Below, piece after piece: positions 41,346 through 50,853 of a stretch of 64,000 bases of DNA. A program made the translations under genes and the position numbers. The stretch is from assembly GCA_027922465.2 (NCBI GenBank), contig BQMF02000794.1, forward strand, positions 41,354-105,353, given 5' to 3'. Origin of the DNA: Turritopsis dohrnii (lineage: Eukaryota; Cnidaria; Hydrozoa; Anthoathecata; Oceaniidae). The notes below the pieces were generated by a model. It had not been told where the DNA came from. It searched no databases and was given only the letters and a program-made list of their open reading frames with translations. The number at the start of each line of letters is the position of its first letter. Position 1 is the stretch's first letter.

Positions 41346-42329
41346 ATGTCAAACTCTAAACTTCAAGAGATTTATTATCAACCTCAAAACTTATGGAAAG
41401 GACAAAAGGCTGTTCGCAATCTAAGAGGATTTGATTTCAAACTGAAGGAAATTAAGAAGTGGCTATCAAAACAAGCTTTGTGGCAGGTACATCTACCGGC
41501 ACCGAAAAGGATCGAACGTCCACATTATGAGGTGACTAAACCAAATGAGATTCATCAATTTGATATATTGTATATGCCTAGTGATATGCTATATGGTAAT
41601 AAATACAAGTACATTTTTTCTGGTGTCGATGTTGCTTCACGCTATAAGGTGGCCCGACCTTTGAATACTAAGAGAGCGAAAGAGGTTGCCGCTATGATTG
41701 AAGACATCTACAAGGTTGGACCGTTAACTTATCCAAAAGTATTTCAATGTGATAACGGTTCAGAATTCAAAGCAGATGTATCAAAATTGTTGGAGAAGAA
41801 TAATGTTGAAATTAAAAGAGCAACTACAAAATATAAGCATACCCATACAGCTTTTGTTGAGGCATTGAACAAGATACTTGCTGAAAATTTATTCAAAATA
41901 CAAGATGCTCAAGAACTGAATGATTCGGAAAAGGTATCATCTACATGGGTCAAATATTTGTATAAACTTGTGGGTATATTGAATGATACAAAGACTCAGA
42001 TGATCGGTATGAAACCGAAAGATGCCATCAAATTGAAAGAGGTACCTCTCGCTAAACGAGAGAGCTATCCACCTGAAGTAGAGCTACCTGAAGATGGTTT
42101 GTATAGATATCTATTGCAACCGGGTGAAGAGCACGATGACCATCGAAAAAGAGCAACAGATAGAATATGGTCAAAGAGGACATATAGATTGAGTGAGGTA
42201 ATAGATCAACCAGGTAACCGTGTAATGTATTACCTTCAAGATGGACCTGAACGAGCTTTTGTAAAAGAAGAGCTGATGTTGATACCTGAGGATACAGAGC
42301 TACCTCCTGATTATGTGCAAGGTTGGTGA
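41346..42329 (+). CDS. DDE integrase (DD35E), intact
   Basis: 327 residues, retroviral-type integrase as found in all Mavericks; it cuts and joins element ends to target DNA with a 6-bp stagger. Catalytic residues: D73 (HQFDILYMP), D136 (QCDNGSEF) and E172 (AFVEALNK), giving D-35-E spacing. The N-terminal 65 residues are basic, without a visible HHCC zinc motif. The C-terminal SH3/chromodomain-like part (YRLSEVIDQPGNRVMYYLQD) could guide target choice. It is the only undamaged integrase in the window and so in principle could have acted on both elements. Start as in element 1, after a T/A-rich spacer shared by both. Confidence 0.92.
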   Translation: MSNSKLQEIYYQPQNLWKGQKAVRNLRGFDFKLKEIKKWLSKQALWQVHLPAPKRIERPHYEVTKPNEIHQFDILYMPSDMLYGNKYKYIFSGVDVASRYKVARPLNTKRAKEVAAMIEDIYKVGPLTYPKVFQCDNGSEFKADVSKLLEKNNVEIKRATTKYKHTHTAFVEALNKILAENLFKIQDAQELNDSEKVSSTWVKYLYKLVGILNDTKTQMIGMKPKDAIKLKEVPLAKRESYPPEVELPEDGLYRYLLQPGEEHDDHRKRATDRIWSKRTYRLSEVIDQPGNRVMYYLQDGPERAFVKEELMLIPEDTELPPDYVQGW

Positions 42330-42345
42330 ACCGTACATACAAAGT

Positions 42346-42370
42346 ATCTTTACTAGAAACAAGTAAAGAT
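42346..42370. terminator. Hairpin, counterpart of 28063-28087
   Basis: Arms ATCTTTACT and AGTAAAGAT, loop of seven, 17 bases after the integrase stop. Confidence 0.65.
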
Positions 42371-42496
42371 GATTGCGATCTTCGATCTAGCGCCTCATAA
42401 TGTCATAATCAAAGAATTGCCTCTCATGATTCTTTTGAGATTGTTTGAGACCTTTCGGTCTGACAAAGGCCTCTCTAGAGCTGCAACCATAATCAT

Positions 42497-42682
42497 TTAA
42501 TTCAATGGAAAGTCTTTCATATATGTTCCGTCTTGCACCTCTGCATACATAGCCTTTGTAGAAACAATTTTAACATGATAAATCACGTTTTCAGGTAACT
42601 CTCTCCACTTTATGATCGGTGTAGATTGAAATTTGTTTTGTTCGATTGTTTGTTCAAATGTTTCAACTGTTGGAAATTCCAT
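42497..42682 (-). CDS. Short conserved Maverick ORF, probably truncated
   Basis: 61 residues (FPTVETFEQTIEQNKFQSTP, then IIKWRELPENVIYHV). I recall a longer protein with this start in related Mavericks, so this is probably a truncated copy. Absent from element 1. Role unknown. Confidence 0.5.
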   Translation of the reverse strand: MEFPTVETFEQTIEQNKFQSTPIIKWRELPENVIYHVKIVSTKAMYAEVQDGTYMKDFPLN

Positions 42683-42757
42683 TGTCTATTTATACTTGTG
42701 ATCATATCTCTTTATAACAGTTTCATGAATCACTTTTTCAAATGACGAGCACACATC

Positions 42758-43354
42758 CTAGTAACCATTTTCAGTTATGGATTTTTTCAGGTTTTGGAGT
42801 TCTATCATCAAACTTTTTTGAAATTGATTTTGGGTTTCAGTCTCCATCTTTCTATCTGTAGAACTGAGTCTTTCTAAAGCTTTGTAATATGTTCCCTGTA
42901 AAACCTGGAATTCTTTGTAATTGATCCTTCCATCAGTCAGCGCCTGACTTATGTTAGTTTCGAACACAGCGATTGAGGATGTAACAATATCATATAATTT
43001 TATCACTTTTTCTACTTTCTTTTGATATCTTTTGATGACAGCTGTGGTAAGTCCGGTACAGATAGAGCCAGCTAAGGCTACACCACCTAATCCTGCAGAA
43101 ATAGGTATTCCGATAATAGTAGCCCCTGTTGCAATTGAACCGATGCCAGAGCCAATGGTTATAGCACTTGAGCTAGCATTTAGTAGCATCGATCGTTCTA
43201 TCGCCTTGTTGTATCTCTTGAGCTTGATGCTAAACTTGTTCTTCAGTTTTATCAACTCTTCAAACTCAGAATTTATTACGCTTGCGTTAAACTTTTCCTG
43301 CTCATTCAAATCCTCAGGAGCGGTGGGTAGTTTTGGATAAATTTTAAAACTCAT
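42758..43354 (-). CDS. Conserved hydrophobic-core protein, intact
   Basis: 198 residues; intact counterpart of 27374-27971. Central Gly/Ala/Ile-rich stretch of about 45 residues between charged helices; C-terminal glutamine/lysine-rich helix. Function unknown; membrane interaction is inferred from the hydrophobic core. Confidence 0.7.
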   Translation of the reverse strand: MSFKIYPKLPTAPEDLNEQEKFNASVINSEFEELIKLKNKFSIKLKRYNKAIERSMLLNASSSAITIGSGIGSIATGATIIGIPISAGLGGVALAGSICTGLTTAVIKRYQKKVEKVIKLYDIVTSSIAVFETNISQALTDGRINYKEFQVLQGTYYKALERLSSTDRKMETETQNQFQKSLMIELQNLKKSITENGY

Positions 43355-43409
43355 TTTTAGAGGGTTGTTATAACATAATAAATAATAAATTATCCTCTAA
43401 ATAAATAAA

Positions 43410-44699
43410 ATGGCGGACATTGACATTGACCCCTTTGGAGAACATGGGATGACGACAGATGAAACAACCGATGAGACGTTTCCTCTCATACCAACTGGTA
43501 CGGGTACGTACGGGTGCACAGATACATACATCAGGTGAACGAGAAACATCATTTGGAGGTCTCAGTCTGAATACTAGAGTTTTGAAAGAACTAGTTGAAA
43601 GGTTGCATGATAGATTATCTGCAAAATTCCAGTCAAAACCTGAGACGTTATATACCGATCAGTTTGAAATTAGAGATGGTGAATTATACTACAAAGACAA
43701 TAACAAACCATTGACAAACAATGGAAAACTAAGGGCTACTGGTACTATAGCTGATATATTGGGTAAGAACAGGTTACGTAGTTTAGGGTATGATATACCT
43801 AAGAGCAAATTTTCAGCCAGACAGGCAGCTGTACTTAACAAAATAGCAGAAGAGCTTCCTTCGACATCTAAAATCACAACAGCAACCGATGTAGAGTTGG
43901 AAGATATGTCCGGTGATGTGGTGAACAGTACGGAAGATTTAATTTCAACGCTTAGACAACAATCGGTCGATCATGAAACAACTCAGACCGGCGATCTATT
44001 TGAATATCCTGTGCGTGAGCTGTTAGGATTGGATAAAGCGCTGAGAAACATACGAGGAGGTCTTCAGGAAGAGGTTACAAAAAAGGTTCGAACAGAACAG
44101 CATATCGATAAGGAAAAAAACAAGTTGGAAGAAATGGAAAATGATGCAACATACACAGATGAACAACGAAAAGAGGTTGAAAAGAGAATGGAGGGATTAC
44201 ATGAAGAGTTGGAAGCTAGGAAAGAGAACATTAATATTCTCAAAGGCAAACTAAACAGTCAAGTTACGAGCATCAAAGAAACCATTGCTAAAGTCCTCGA
44301 CAAAGATACCTCATTAGGTGAAAGGATACGAACACTATTCCGTGAACAAGGCATAACAATCGTTAGCATTCTGACAGCGTTTGGTATGGCTATCGGTGTC
44401 CTTGTGGAAGCTTTGTTACCGGGAGGATCAGCAGCTGGAAGCTCTTCACAAAATCCTGACAAAGGTGGTGATAAAAAGGACGATGCAAAGGAATGGATAA
44501 AAAATAAACTCAAAGCGTTAGCATCGCTTCTAGGTAGATTAGCATTTAAAGCGGCAGAGGCTTTACCAGGAATAATTGGGTCTATCGTATCATGGATATT
44601 GAACAGAGCAAAAGAAGTTGTAGGTTGTTTAAGTCAAAATTTATGGGCTCTGATTGTCGGGGTTGGGGGGGGTTGATCTATACGTACCTTGTCACTAGA
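43410..44699 (+). pseudogene. Conserved ~420-residue Maverick protein, two small frameshifts
   Basis: Main open frame 43459-44676 (405 codons). The original start at 43410 (MADIDIDPFGEHG) is out of frame because of a few extra bases near 43500. A G-run (GGGGTTGGGGGGGGTT near 44660-44675) shifts the last residues. Homologous to 26038-27318, without the internal stop found there. Confidence 0.65.
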
Positions 44700-44721
44700 C
44701 GGTAACCATCTGAAAGTGTAT

Positions 44722-44744
44722 ATGTTACATGTATCGTGTAACAT
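44722..44744. terminator. Hairpin, counterpart of 25999-26021
   Basis: Arms ATGTTACA and TGTAACAT, 7-base loop, between two convergent genes as in element 1. Confidence 0.6.
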
Positions 44745-44769
44745 AATTTCTGTTGATGGTCTTCATCTT

Positions 44770-45183
44770 TCAAAATACCACACAATTCCACCAATTCCAA
44801 GCATACTCATAGCTATAAAAGTCAATTCTCTTTGATGTTGATCATGACTCGGTGTATAAAAGTCGCTCAATAAGGCTCTCGTGGTAATGGTTCAAGAGGT
44901 TTATCAAACACCCTATTGTACTCTCTCATTGCATCATTTAGCTCTACGAATTTTGAATCAGCCTTCTTTTCGAGCAATAGTTGTTTATTGATGAAATTGA
45001 TCCTTTCCTGTCGTTTTTTTGCCATTCAATCTGTGCTTTTTGTAATTTTTCTATGGCCAAATCATGACGTTTTCTTTCCTTATCGATTCTGTCTTTGGAT
45101 AAACTTGAAAACAGATAGCTTGATCCTGTGAAAGCCAAAGCGTTAGCTAAAGCTCCACCTAACATCATTGCGATTGAAGCCAT
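44770..45183 (-). pseudogene. Conserved 140-residue coiled-coil protein, broken copy
   Basis: Counterpart of 25558-25980. Start and first ~60 residues (MASIAMMLGGALANALAF) are open from 45183; the frame shifts near 45020 and again near 44900. Confidence 0.75.
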
Positions 45184-45187
45184 ATTT

Positions 45188-45414
45188 AGATATTGATATT
45201 TTCAGGCAAAATCTTTTGTGTGGTTAAGTATTCCTTTGTTATTTCACTAGCGGCGATAATGGCAACTAGTTTCCCGTATCTTCCAAGTCGAACTTTTGAA
45301 ATGAAGGAGGTGTCATTTTTAACACCTTTTTTCCTAGCATAGAGTAGCCGATAGTGAAAACGCAGACGACTGATGCGTGATATAAATCGTTGACGATACT
45401 TTTCTTGTCCATGT
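45188..45414 (-). pseudogene. Small conserved membrane protein, broken copy
   Basis: Counterpart of 25328-25555. The first 50 codons are open, then frameshift near 45272 (DTGN followed by a stop). Confidence 0.7.
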
Positions 45415-45458
45415 TTGTTACATATATTGCGAGATTATATATAGCGTTATTTATCATT

Positions 45459-45797
45459 TTATTCCATTTCATGTTTATTGATTTTTACTGGTATTTTAGA
45501 TTTTTGTGGAAGGGGGGTGGATGGTGACCCACGGGGTAATATTTGCTCTTTCTTTTTATACACAAAATAAGCAAATCCACCAACTAAACCGAGAGCTATT
45601 ATTCCACCATAGGTGTAGTTCATAGGTTGTTCATTTGGTTTGGTGAGAGAGGCCTCAGGCTTCTCCACTTCTTTTTGAGGTGACACTTGTTTTAATTCTT
45701 CTCGTTTTTTACGGTTGTATTCTGCCAACTTCTTACCCGCTTCAACCTTTTTCGGGTTCTTCGTTGTCACTTGAATGGGAGTCTGTTCTTCTGACAT
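45459..45797 (-). CDS. Membrane protein with Gly-rich helix and basic tail
   Basis: 112 residues: charged N-terminal half (KKVEAGKKLAEYNRKKREEL), a transmembrane helix GGIIALGLVGGFAYFVYKKK, and a basic proline-rich tail. Overlaps the end of the upstream gene by about 55 bases in another frame. In element 1 the two are fused. Confidence 0.65.
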   Translation of the reverse strand: MSEEQTPIQVTTKNPKKVEAGKKLAEYNRKKREELKQVSPQKEVEKPEASLTKPNEQPMNYTYGGIIALGLVGGFAYFVYKKKEQILPRGSPSTPLPQKSKIPVKINKHEME

Positions 45798-46398
45798 TTT
45801 TATTATCTGCTGTATTTATATTATCATCGGATTTATTTAAATTTCTTTCATCGATATAATGCCTCCCGGTAATAAGTCCAACACTGAGTGGTGCTAATAA
45901 TGAGCCGAATTTATAATATAAGTCACATGTAAATCTTTGAAGGGCAGAGTTTAAGAAGGGGTCAGTTTCCAGGTCATTGCTCAGCGCTTTTTGATTGTTT
46001 ATTCCTAACGTCGCACAAGCTCCCATGGAATAAATACGTATGAGTGATTTCCCTAAGGATTTTACCATTTGATTTGATAGTTTAGCCTCGTAGATACTAA
46101 AAAGTTTTTCTACATCTTCATCTTTGAGTTTGTTAATTTGCTCTTCCGTGTACATTTTCCCTAAGTATAGCTTGCTATTTCCAGTTAAGACACACTCGAG
46201 CATCTTTTGCCTTTTACCATCTGAAGGTGGAAATTCACCCGGAACATCATAACTCTGGTTGATTAAATTATCGATCGCTGTTTCCACCATTTTTATTAGG
46301 GAGAGGTATTTTTTTAATACAGAATAAAAACAAAATAAAAAACAAAATAGCGAGATCAGCAGTATGCTTAATAACATAAAGTTGACATATTCTATCAT
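45742..46398 (-). CDS. Conserved membrane protein, 218 residues
   Basis: N-terminal membrane helix (FMLLSILLISLFCFLFCFY), then a soluble segment (MVETAIDNLINQSYDVPG; YLGKMYTEEQINKLKDEDVE), and a second hydrophobic part (LLAPLSVGLITGRHYI). An inner ATG (MVETAID) might be the original start, giving a separate membrane peptide upstream. The last codons overlap the next gene in another frame. No known family. Confidence 0.6.
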   Translation of the reverse strand: MIEYVNFMLLSILLISLFCFLFCFYSVLKKYLSLIKMVETAIDNLINQSYDVPGEFPPSDGKRQKMLECVLTGNSKLYLGKMYTEEQINKLKDEDVEKLFSIYEAKLSNQMVKSLGKSLIRIYSMGACATLGINNQKALSNDLETDPFLNSALQRFTCDLYYKFGSLLAPLSVGLITGRHYIDERNLNKSDDNINTADNKNVRRTDSHSSDNEEPEKG

Positions 46399-46429
46399 TT
46401 TTTTGTGTTTGTTATAATTTTCTTATATT

Positions 46430-46590
46430 CCATTATAATTTTGCTGTAATTTGCTGTATAAGAGTTTGCTATCTTCTTATAATTTTGCTGTAATTTGCTG
46501 TATAAGAGTTTGCTATCTTCTTATAATTTTGTTGAAATTCGCTGTATAGCACTGCTATAGCACTCTTATAACAGTCTTGCAAGTCTTATA
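46430..46590. repeat. Repeats at the position of the PPP1R15-like gene
   Basis: Two to three copies of a ~53-bp unit (TTATAATTTTGCTGTAATTT, then GCTGTATAAGAGTTTGC) followed by short TATAGCACT repeats. They occupy the interval that in element 1 holds the 11-bp array and the PPP1R15-like gene. Confidence 0.75.
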
Positions 46591-46593
46591 CTT

Positions 46594-46616
46594 TTGTTAC
46601 AAGAGTCATGTAACAA
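46594..46616 (-). terminator. Hairpin, counterpart of 23890-23912
   Basis: TTGTTACAAGA and TCATGTAACAA around one base; one mispair relative to the perfect palindrome of element 1. Begins 6 bases beyond the ATPase stop. Confidence 0.55.
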
Positions 46617-46622
46617 ATAACG

Positions 46623-47237
46623 TCAACCTGTTCTGCAAATCGCATACGTTCTTGGGTGTTCCATTCTCATGACTAGGCATGCGTGTTTCCCTCCTTTCAG
46701 TTTTTCTTTGACATATTTCAATTCTTCTCGCGAATCAATGACATCGTTCTCTTCATGAATGGTGGTTAGATCATTTCTATCTTTTGGATACCACACATAT
46801 AACATTTTAGCTTGCCGTCGTAAATTTTTAGGTATAGCTGTGTATGATTGTGTAAGTAACCATAGCGAATGATTTCGATGTCTGCCGCTAATTGCCAACT
46901 CGAGCAAAGGCTGTCTCTTTTTGTCCAATTTTTCATCAGCTATGATGTCGTCAATGAGGAATAAGGTTTTGTATCCAGCACAGAAAATGTCCATTTTCAT
47001 AATCCATTCATAGAAGCGACCTACCGGCTCAATTAAAATCACATAGCTGTCATTCCAGAACCACTTCCGATCTCTGTAAGTCTGATTCCACCTCAAGGTG
47101 GGACATATAATCACGATGAAATCAAAGTGATCATAGTAATAGTTTTCTAATAATTTTACAACATGGGCAGTTTTACCGCACGATGTTGGTCCAACGAATA
47201 ATGCTGTGTGAGGCTCTTTCATGTAAAATGTGTTCAT
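46623..47237 (-). CDS. DNA-packaging ATPase (FtsK/HerA type)
   Basis: 204 residues, intact counterpart of 23270-23875. Walker A GPTSCGKT and Walker B LFLIDDII are unchanged. Differences are scattered substitutions (for example GRFYEWIMKMDIF for SLYEYIKKMDFF). Confidence 0.9.
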   Translation of the reverse strand: MNTFYMKEPHTALFVGPTSCGKTAHVVKLLENYYYDHFDFIVIICPTLRWNQTYRDRKWFWNDSYVILIEPVGRFYEWIMKMDIFCAGYKTLFLIDDIIADEKLDKKRQPLLELAISGRHRNHSLWLLTQSYTAIPKNLRRQAKMLYVWYPKDRNDLTTIHEENDVIDSREELKYVKEKLKGGKHACLVMRMEHPRTYAICRTG

Positions 47238-47241
47238 TTTA

Positions 47242-48557
47242 CTAATATAATGCAGACATAAATTGACCGTTTTGTATGTTTAATTGAGCGTCCATTATTA
47301 GATATATATATGCGTTTAAGTTTCCTGCAGTTTCAGCGGTCTTTTCAATCTGTAAGGTGACGCCTTCACTCGCATTTTCAATCCTTCGACCGGTCCCATG
47401 CAAGGTATTCTCACCAATTGTTCTGAAATCTAACCATAGAGCATACTTGTTTATCAAGTAATCAGAGACTTTTACATCATGTAATCCCAAGCGCTTTCGG
47501 TTTTCGCCGACGCTATTATCTTTTGGTTTTCCTTCAGCAAAATACTTGTAAATCTCATTGTATTGTTCAAACGGCTGCATCCCTTGAGCAAAAAGTTGGT
47601 TAGGCTTGCCCTCAACGATGACAGATACCTTTTTGATCTTTGGATTGTAGAATTTACTGGTATCTCGTTTGTAGGATTTTTCTTCTTCAAACAGAACTAA
47701 GAACCCTTCAAAGATTTGGCAGGTGTGTTGAATGACCAATTCCACGTTGTGTCTGACTTGTTTACTCTGATTTGCCTGTGCCTCAAAATCCTATCATAGA
47801 GCAAAGCCATGTTTTGGTATTCAGAAGGGATTTTTCTAGCCAAAGTGGGTTGTGTCACAATCTCATATTCAAGTGAGATGTTAGATATTTTGTATTTACC
47901 ATCTGGGTTACGTCTTTGACTTCCGGCAGTATTTGGGGGATTAAAATAGATAACTCGGTTATAGTCATTAAATGTGATCTCATAGCACAATCTGTTACCC
48001 AAACCCGCTTGATAATAAGGGATCGTGCTATCTAGCATTTCCAAATCGAGTGGAATGACAAACTTGTTTTTATAGGTGTCAGCAATGGCTTTGTCTTCAT
48101 CATCATTATCATCTTTATCAGAAGCGTTGATCCTCAATTTCGTACAATTTTCTTTACACCCATCATCGATGATGATACCCTGTCTTATTGCGTTTGATTT
48201 TTTAAACTTGGTTAGCCATAAATCTCTGTAACACCCAAAAATATCAAAGTCATCGATGCTCAATATCTCATTACCTTCGAACTTGACAGCCAACTTCTTA
48301 ACGATAGCTCTTCCAATGTTACTGACCAATGTTCTTTTCGTGTCAGCTGTCGACTCGAGTTCAATATCAAAACTTAGATTCGTTGTTCCTGGGATAATGA
48401 CGTCATCACTTCCTAAATTTGGAAATCTAACCAATAATAACTGATTTTGATTGATCTCACTCGGATTATGTGTGACAATTACTTTTTGACGAGAGCCTTT
48501 TACACCGCGGGCAGTTCTAAGTGAACGTTCTGGATTTAACCTCTTTCCATACTCCAT
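47242..48557 (-). pseudogene. Major capsid protein (double jelly-roll type), frameshifted
   Basis: Frames 47697-48557 (286 codons) and 47242-47745. The shift falls near residue 285, inside a segment open in element 1, while the site broken in element 1 is intact here. Same beta-rich motifs (LVRFPNLGSDDVIIPGTTNL; CYEITFNDYNRVIYF). Confidence 0.8.
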
Positions 48558-48558
48558 T

Positions 48559-48581
48559 ATTAATTATGATATATGATTAAT
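48559..48581 (-). terminator. AT-rich hairpin, counterpart of 21938-21966
   Basis: Imperfect arms ATTAATTAT and ATGATTAAT just before the capsid start. Weaker than in element 1, so it may be only an AT-rich promoter. Confidence 0.35.
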
Positions 48582-48599
48582 TATTACTTTTCATCTCGG

Positions 48600-49148
48600 T
48601 TAGCGAATGTGCAAAACAACGGTTCTTCCCAGGTCTTCTTTTAGCATATTGCCATGCTGATCTGTGAGTTTCAACATTAGAGACTGAAATACACCATTTT
48701 TTAATTTTTTGTACTGAGGGTTTTTAGGCTCAACATGTGTGAAGTCACTATATTTAGCCATGTGATAGGTTAGTAAAATATCACTTAGCTGTCCATCCTC
48801 AAGATTTTGAGTGTTGTGAAGTTCAGATAGATGCAAATTAATTTTGGTTACGCTAGCGAGCTTATTTGTTTTGATTATTCGAGGGTTTTTGCCTAATGAG
48901 GTAAGTTCTACATCACCTGCTAAAAAGGCATTCAATTCCCTGCCCGTGTATTCCTGTCTAGGTATTATTTTCTCTGCTTTCCCATCACCATCGGACAGAT
49001 TTAGTTTTAGGTCGGCTGTGATTTCATACGTAACATTGTCTGCAAACATCTCAAGCAATGCAATTTCTTTTGAGCCATCCATATTTTGAATGGGGTAAGA
49101 TAGATATATGGTCTTTTCTCCTTTTGCGACATTTACTGTGATATACAT
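48600..49148 (-). CDS. Probable minor capsid (penton-like) protein
   Basis: 182 residues, intact counterpart of 21367-21918. Residues 50-75 differ (extra LSDGDGKAEKIIPRQ-like part and no second FLAGA), showing a small indel-rich loop; the ends are conserved (RTVVLHIR). Confidence 0.5.
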   Translation of the reverse strand: MYITVNVAKGEKTIYLSYPIQNMDGSKEIALLEMFADNVTYEITADLKLNLSDGDGKAEKIIPRQEYTGRELNAFLAGDVELTSLGKNPRIIKTNKLASVTKINLHLSELHNTQNLEDGQLSDILLTYHMAKYSDFTHVEPKNPQYKKLKNGVFQSLMLKLTDQHGNMLKEDLGRTVVLHIR

Positions 49149-49186
49149 TTCTTGTATTAGAGAATAGAGGATTATATTTTTAAATA

Positions 49187-50344
49187 ATGGAGAACATTTT
49201 TAAATATGCTCCCAATGCGCTTTATAAACCAAATGGAGGACAATACCTTCAGATATTGAATTCTAAAGATTTATACAAACAAACAATTATTGTCTCTGAA
49301 AATGGTTCTTTTCCTGCGAGCTTTCCCAATATTTTTACTAATTACGAAATGGATGAAAATGAACAACGCATGAAAATTTGGCAGGAACAACCATTTAAGT
49401 TATGGCAAACCCAACTCAATTTTGTCACTTGGTGTGCTTCAAGTGCTTGTGGGGTCAGTTCTGAACACCTGAAAGAAGGTTGCTCTACTCCTAAGATTAG
49501 ATCAGTATATCGTTTTCATGTCTATTATCACATTAGACGAATCATTAAGCGTCTGCAGACACCTCTACCTTTTGAAGATAGTTTCAACCAATACGATAAT
49601 CCTTATAACAAAGAAGAGTTTTTAAAAATCTGTAATGAATATGGTGTCGATTCTGATCCTAAAAAATACAAAGGACAATATTTTTATAGCTCGTATCAAA
49701 AAAGACGTAAAAACTATCCAACACCAGGCCTAAGTTATTTCACAGACGACTCCATGACACGATGGATTATAGAAAAATCTAAAGGCTTTACAAAAACAGG
49801 TCTTGTAAAAATTTCAGAGAGTGTTAGAGCATATGCTTATCTTGTTCTTAGTTCGCAAGCCTCAGCTCGTTCTTCTATTTTAGGTAATAATTCAAGCTCT
49901 TTGACAGCTCAAAGAGTTTTTATGAACAACTTTGAAGACATTGTTAACCGCAGAGTTGATATTCAAGATGACATTAAACGTTATCAAGATACTTTAAATT
50001 ACGCTTCAAGCAAAGTTGATTATTCTGTTGGACAAGGTATTTACATGTTACCTAGTGACATGAATCTAAACATCAAGTCGGGAGTGTCTGGTTACAATAA
50101 CAAAATTCTCATATCTAATGAGAATTTGAGTCTTGGAAGAAATAAAATGATTAATGTTATGCAAGAGCATCATATTTCAAACAAGGTGACTAGCTCTCCA
50201 ATACAAACAAAAAATAAAAGTTCACAAAAGGAAGTTCAACCAAGAGTGAGTCAAACAGATTCACTCCCATCTCATGATGAAGAGAAAATTGCTTTGATTT
50301 TAGCGATAACCACGATGTTTAGTATATGGTATATATTTCGCTGA
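49187..50344 (+). CDS. Conserved Maverick protein, 385 residues
   Basis: Intact counterpart of 20189-21328, with six extra residues near the C-terminus (TKNKSSQ). Same hydrophobic end (IALILAITTMFSIWYIF). The stop codon lies in CGCTGATCAGCG at the edge of the SINE-like insert. Confidence 0.75.
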   Translation: MENIFKYAPNALYKPNGGQYLQILNSKDLYKQTIIVSENGSFPASFPNIFTNYEMDENEQRMKIWQEQPFKLWQTQLNFVTWCASSACGVSSEHLKEGCSTPKIRSVYRFHVYYHIRRIIKRLQTPLPFEDSFNQYDNPYNKEEFLKICNEYGVDSDPKKYKGQYFYSSYQKRRKNYPTPGLSYFTDDSMTRWIIEKSKGFTKTGLVKISESVRAYAYLVLSSQASARSSILGNNSSSLTAQRVFMNNFEDIVNRRVDIQDDIKRYQDTLNYASSKVDYSVGQGIYMLPSDMNLNIKSGVSGYNNKILISNENLSLGRNKMINVMQEHHISNKVTSSPIQTKNKSSQKEVQPRVSQTDSLPSHDEEKIALILAITTMFSIWYIFR

Positions 50345-50346
50345 TC

Positions 50347-50690
50347 AGCGTATGTAGTTTGCAATTATAGCCGGCATTGTGGATACATGCTAACACTTCT
50401 AAGCCCTGGCGTTTGTTGAATTTCGATCGAAATGACGGTAACCTGAATGTCTCTATGGACCAAAGAAACCTGACAGTGATAAATCACCCAGACACAATGC
50501 TAACCATTCCGCAATATATTCAACTCAACTGCGGGGAAGTGCGCACTCATGCAAGGTTTACAACCAGAACATGAGAGATATACAGCCGCCGAAGTATATA
50601 TATACTTCCTCTCAGACGAACTGCGTGGGGTTCGAACACACGACCTTGCTGTTACAAGTTAGCGTTCTTATCCACTAGACTACGCTGATC
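50347..50690 (-). repeat. SINE-like insert in right TIR of Maverick 2
   Basis: Inverted copy of 36435-36778, bounded by CGCTGATC at 50339-50346 and 50683-50690. Confidence 0.7.
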
Positions 50691-50853
50691 TGTGTGTTAT
50701 ATGTATTGTTAGCTCATTTATTTTATAAAAATGAAACTGCTACAAACTGCTTTTTACTACAATTGGGGATTTCCCCATGGACATTTTTATGAGATATTTA
50801 ATTGTTTACATTTATGAGTAGTTTGTGGTTATAATAATAATTAAAACTGCTTA

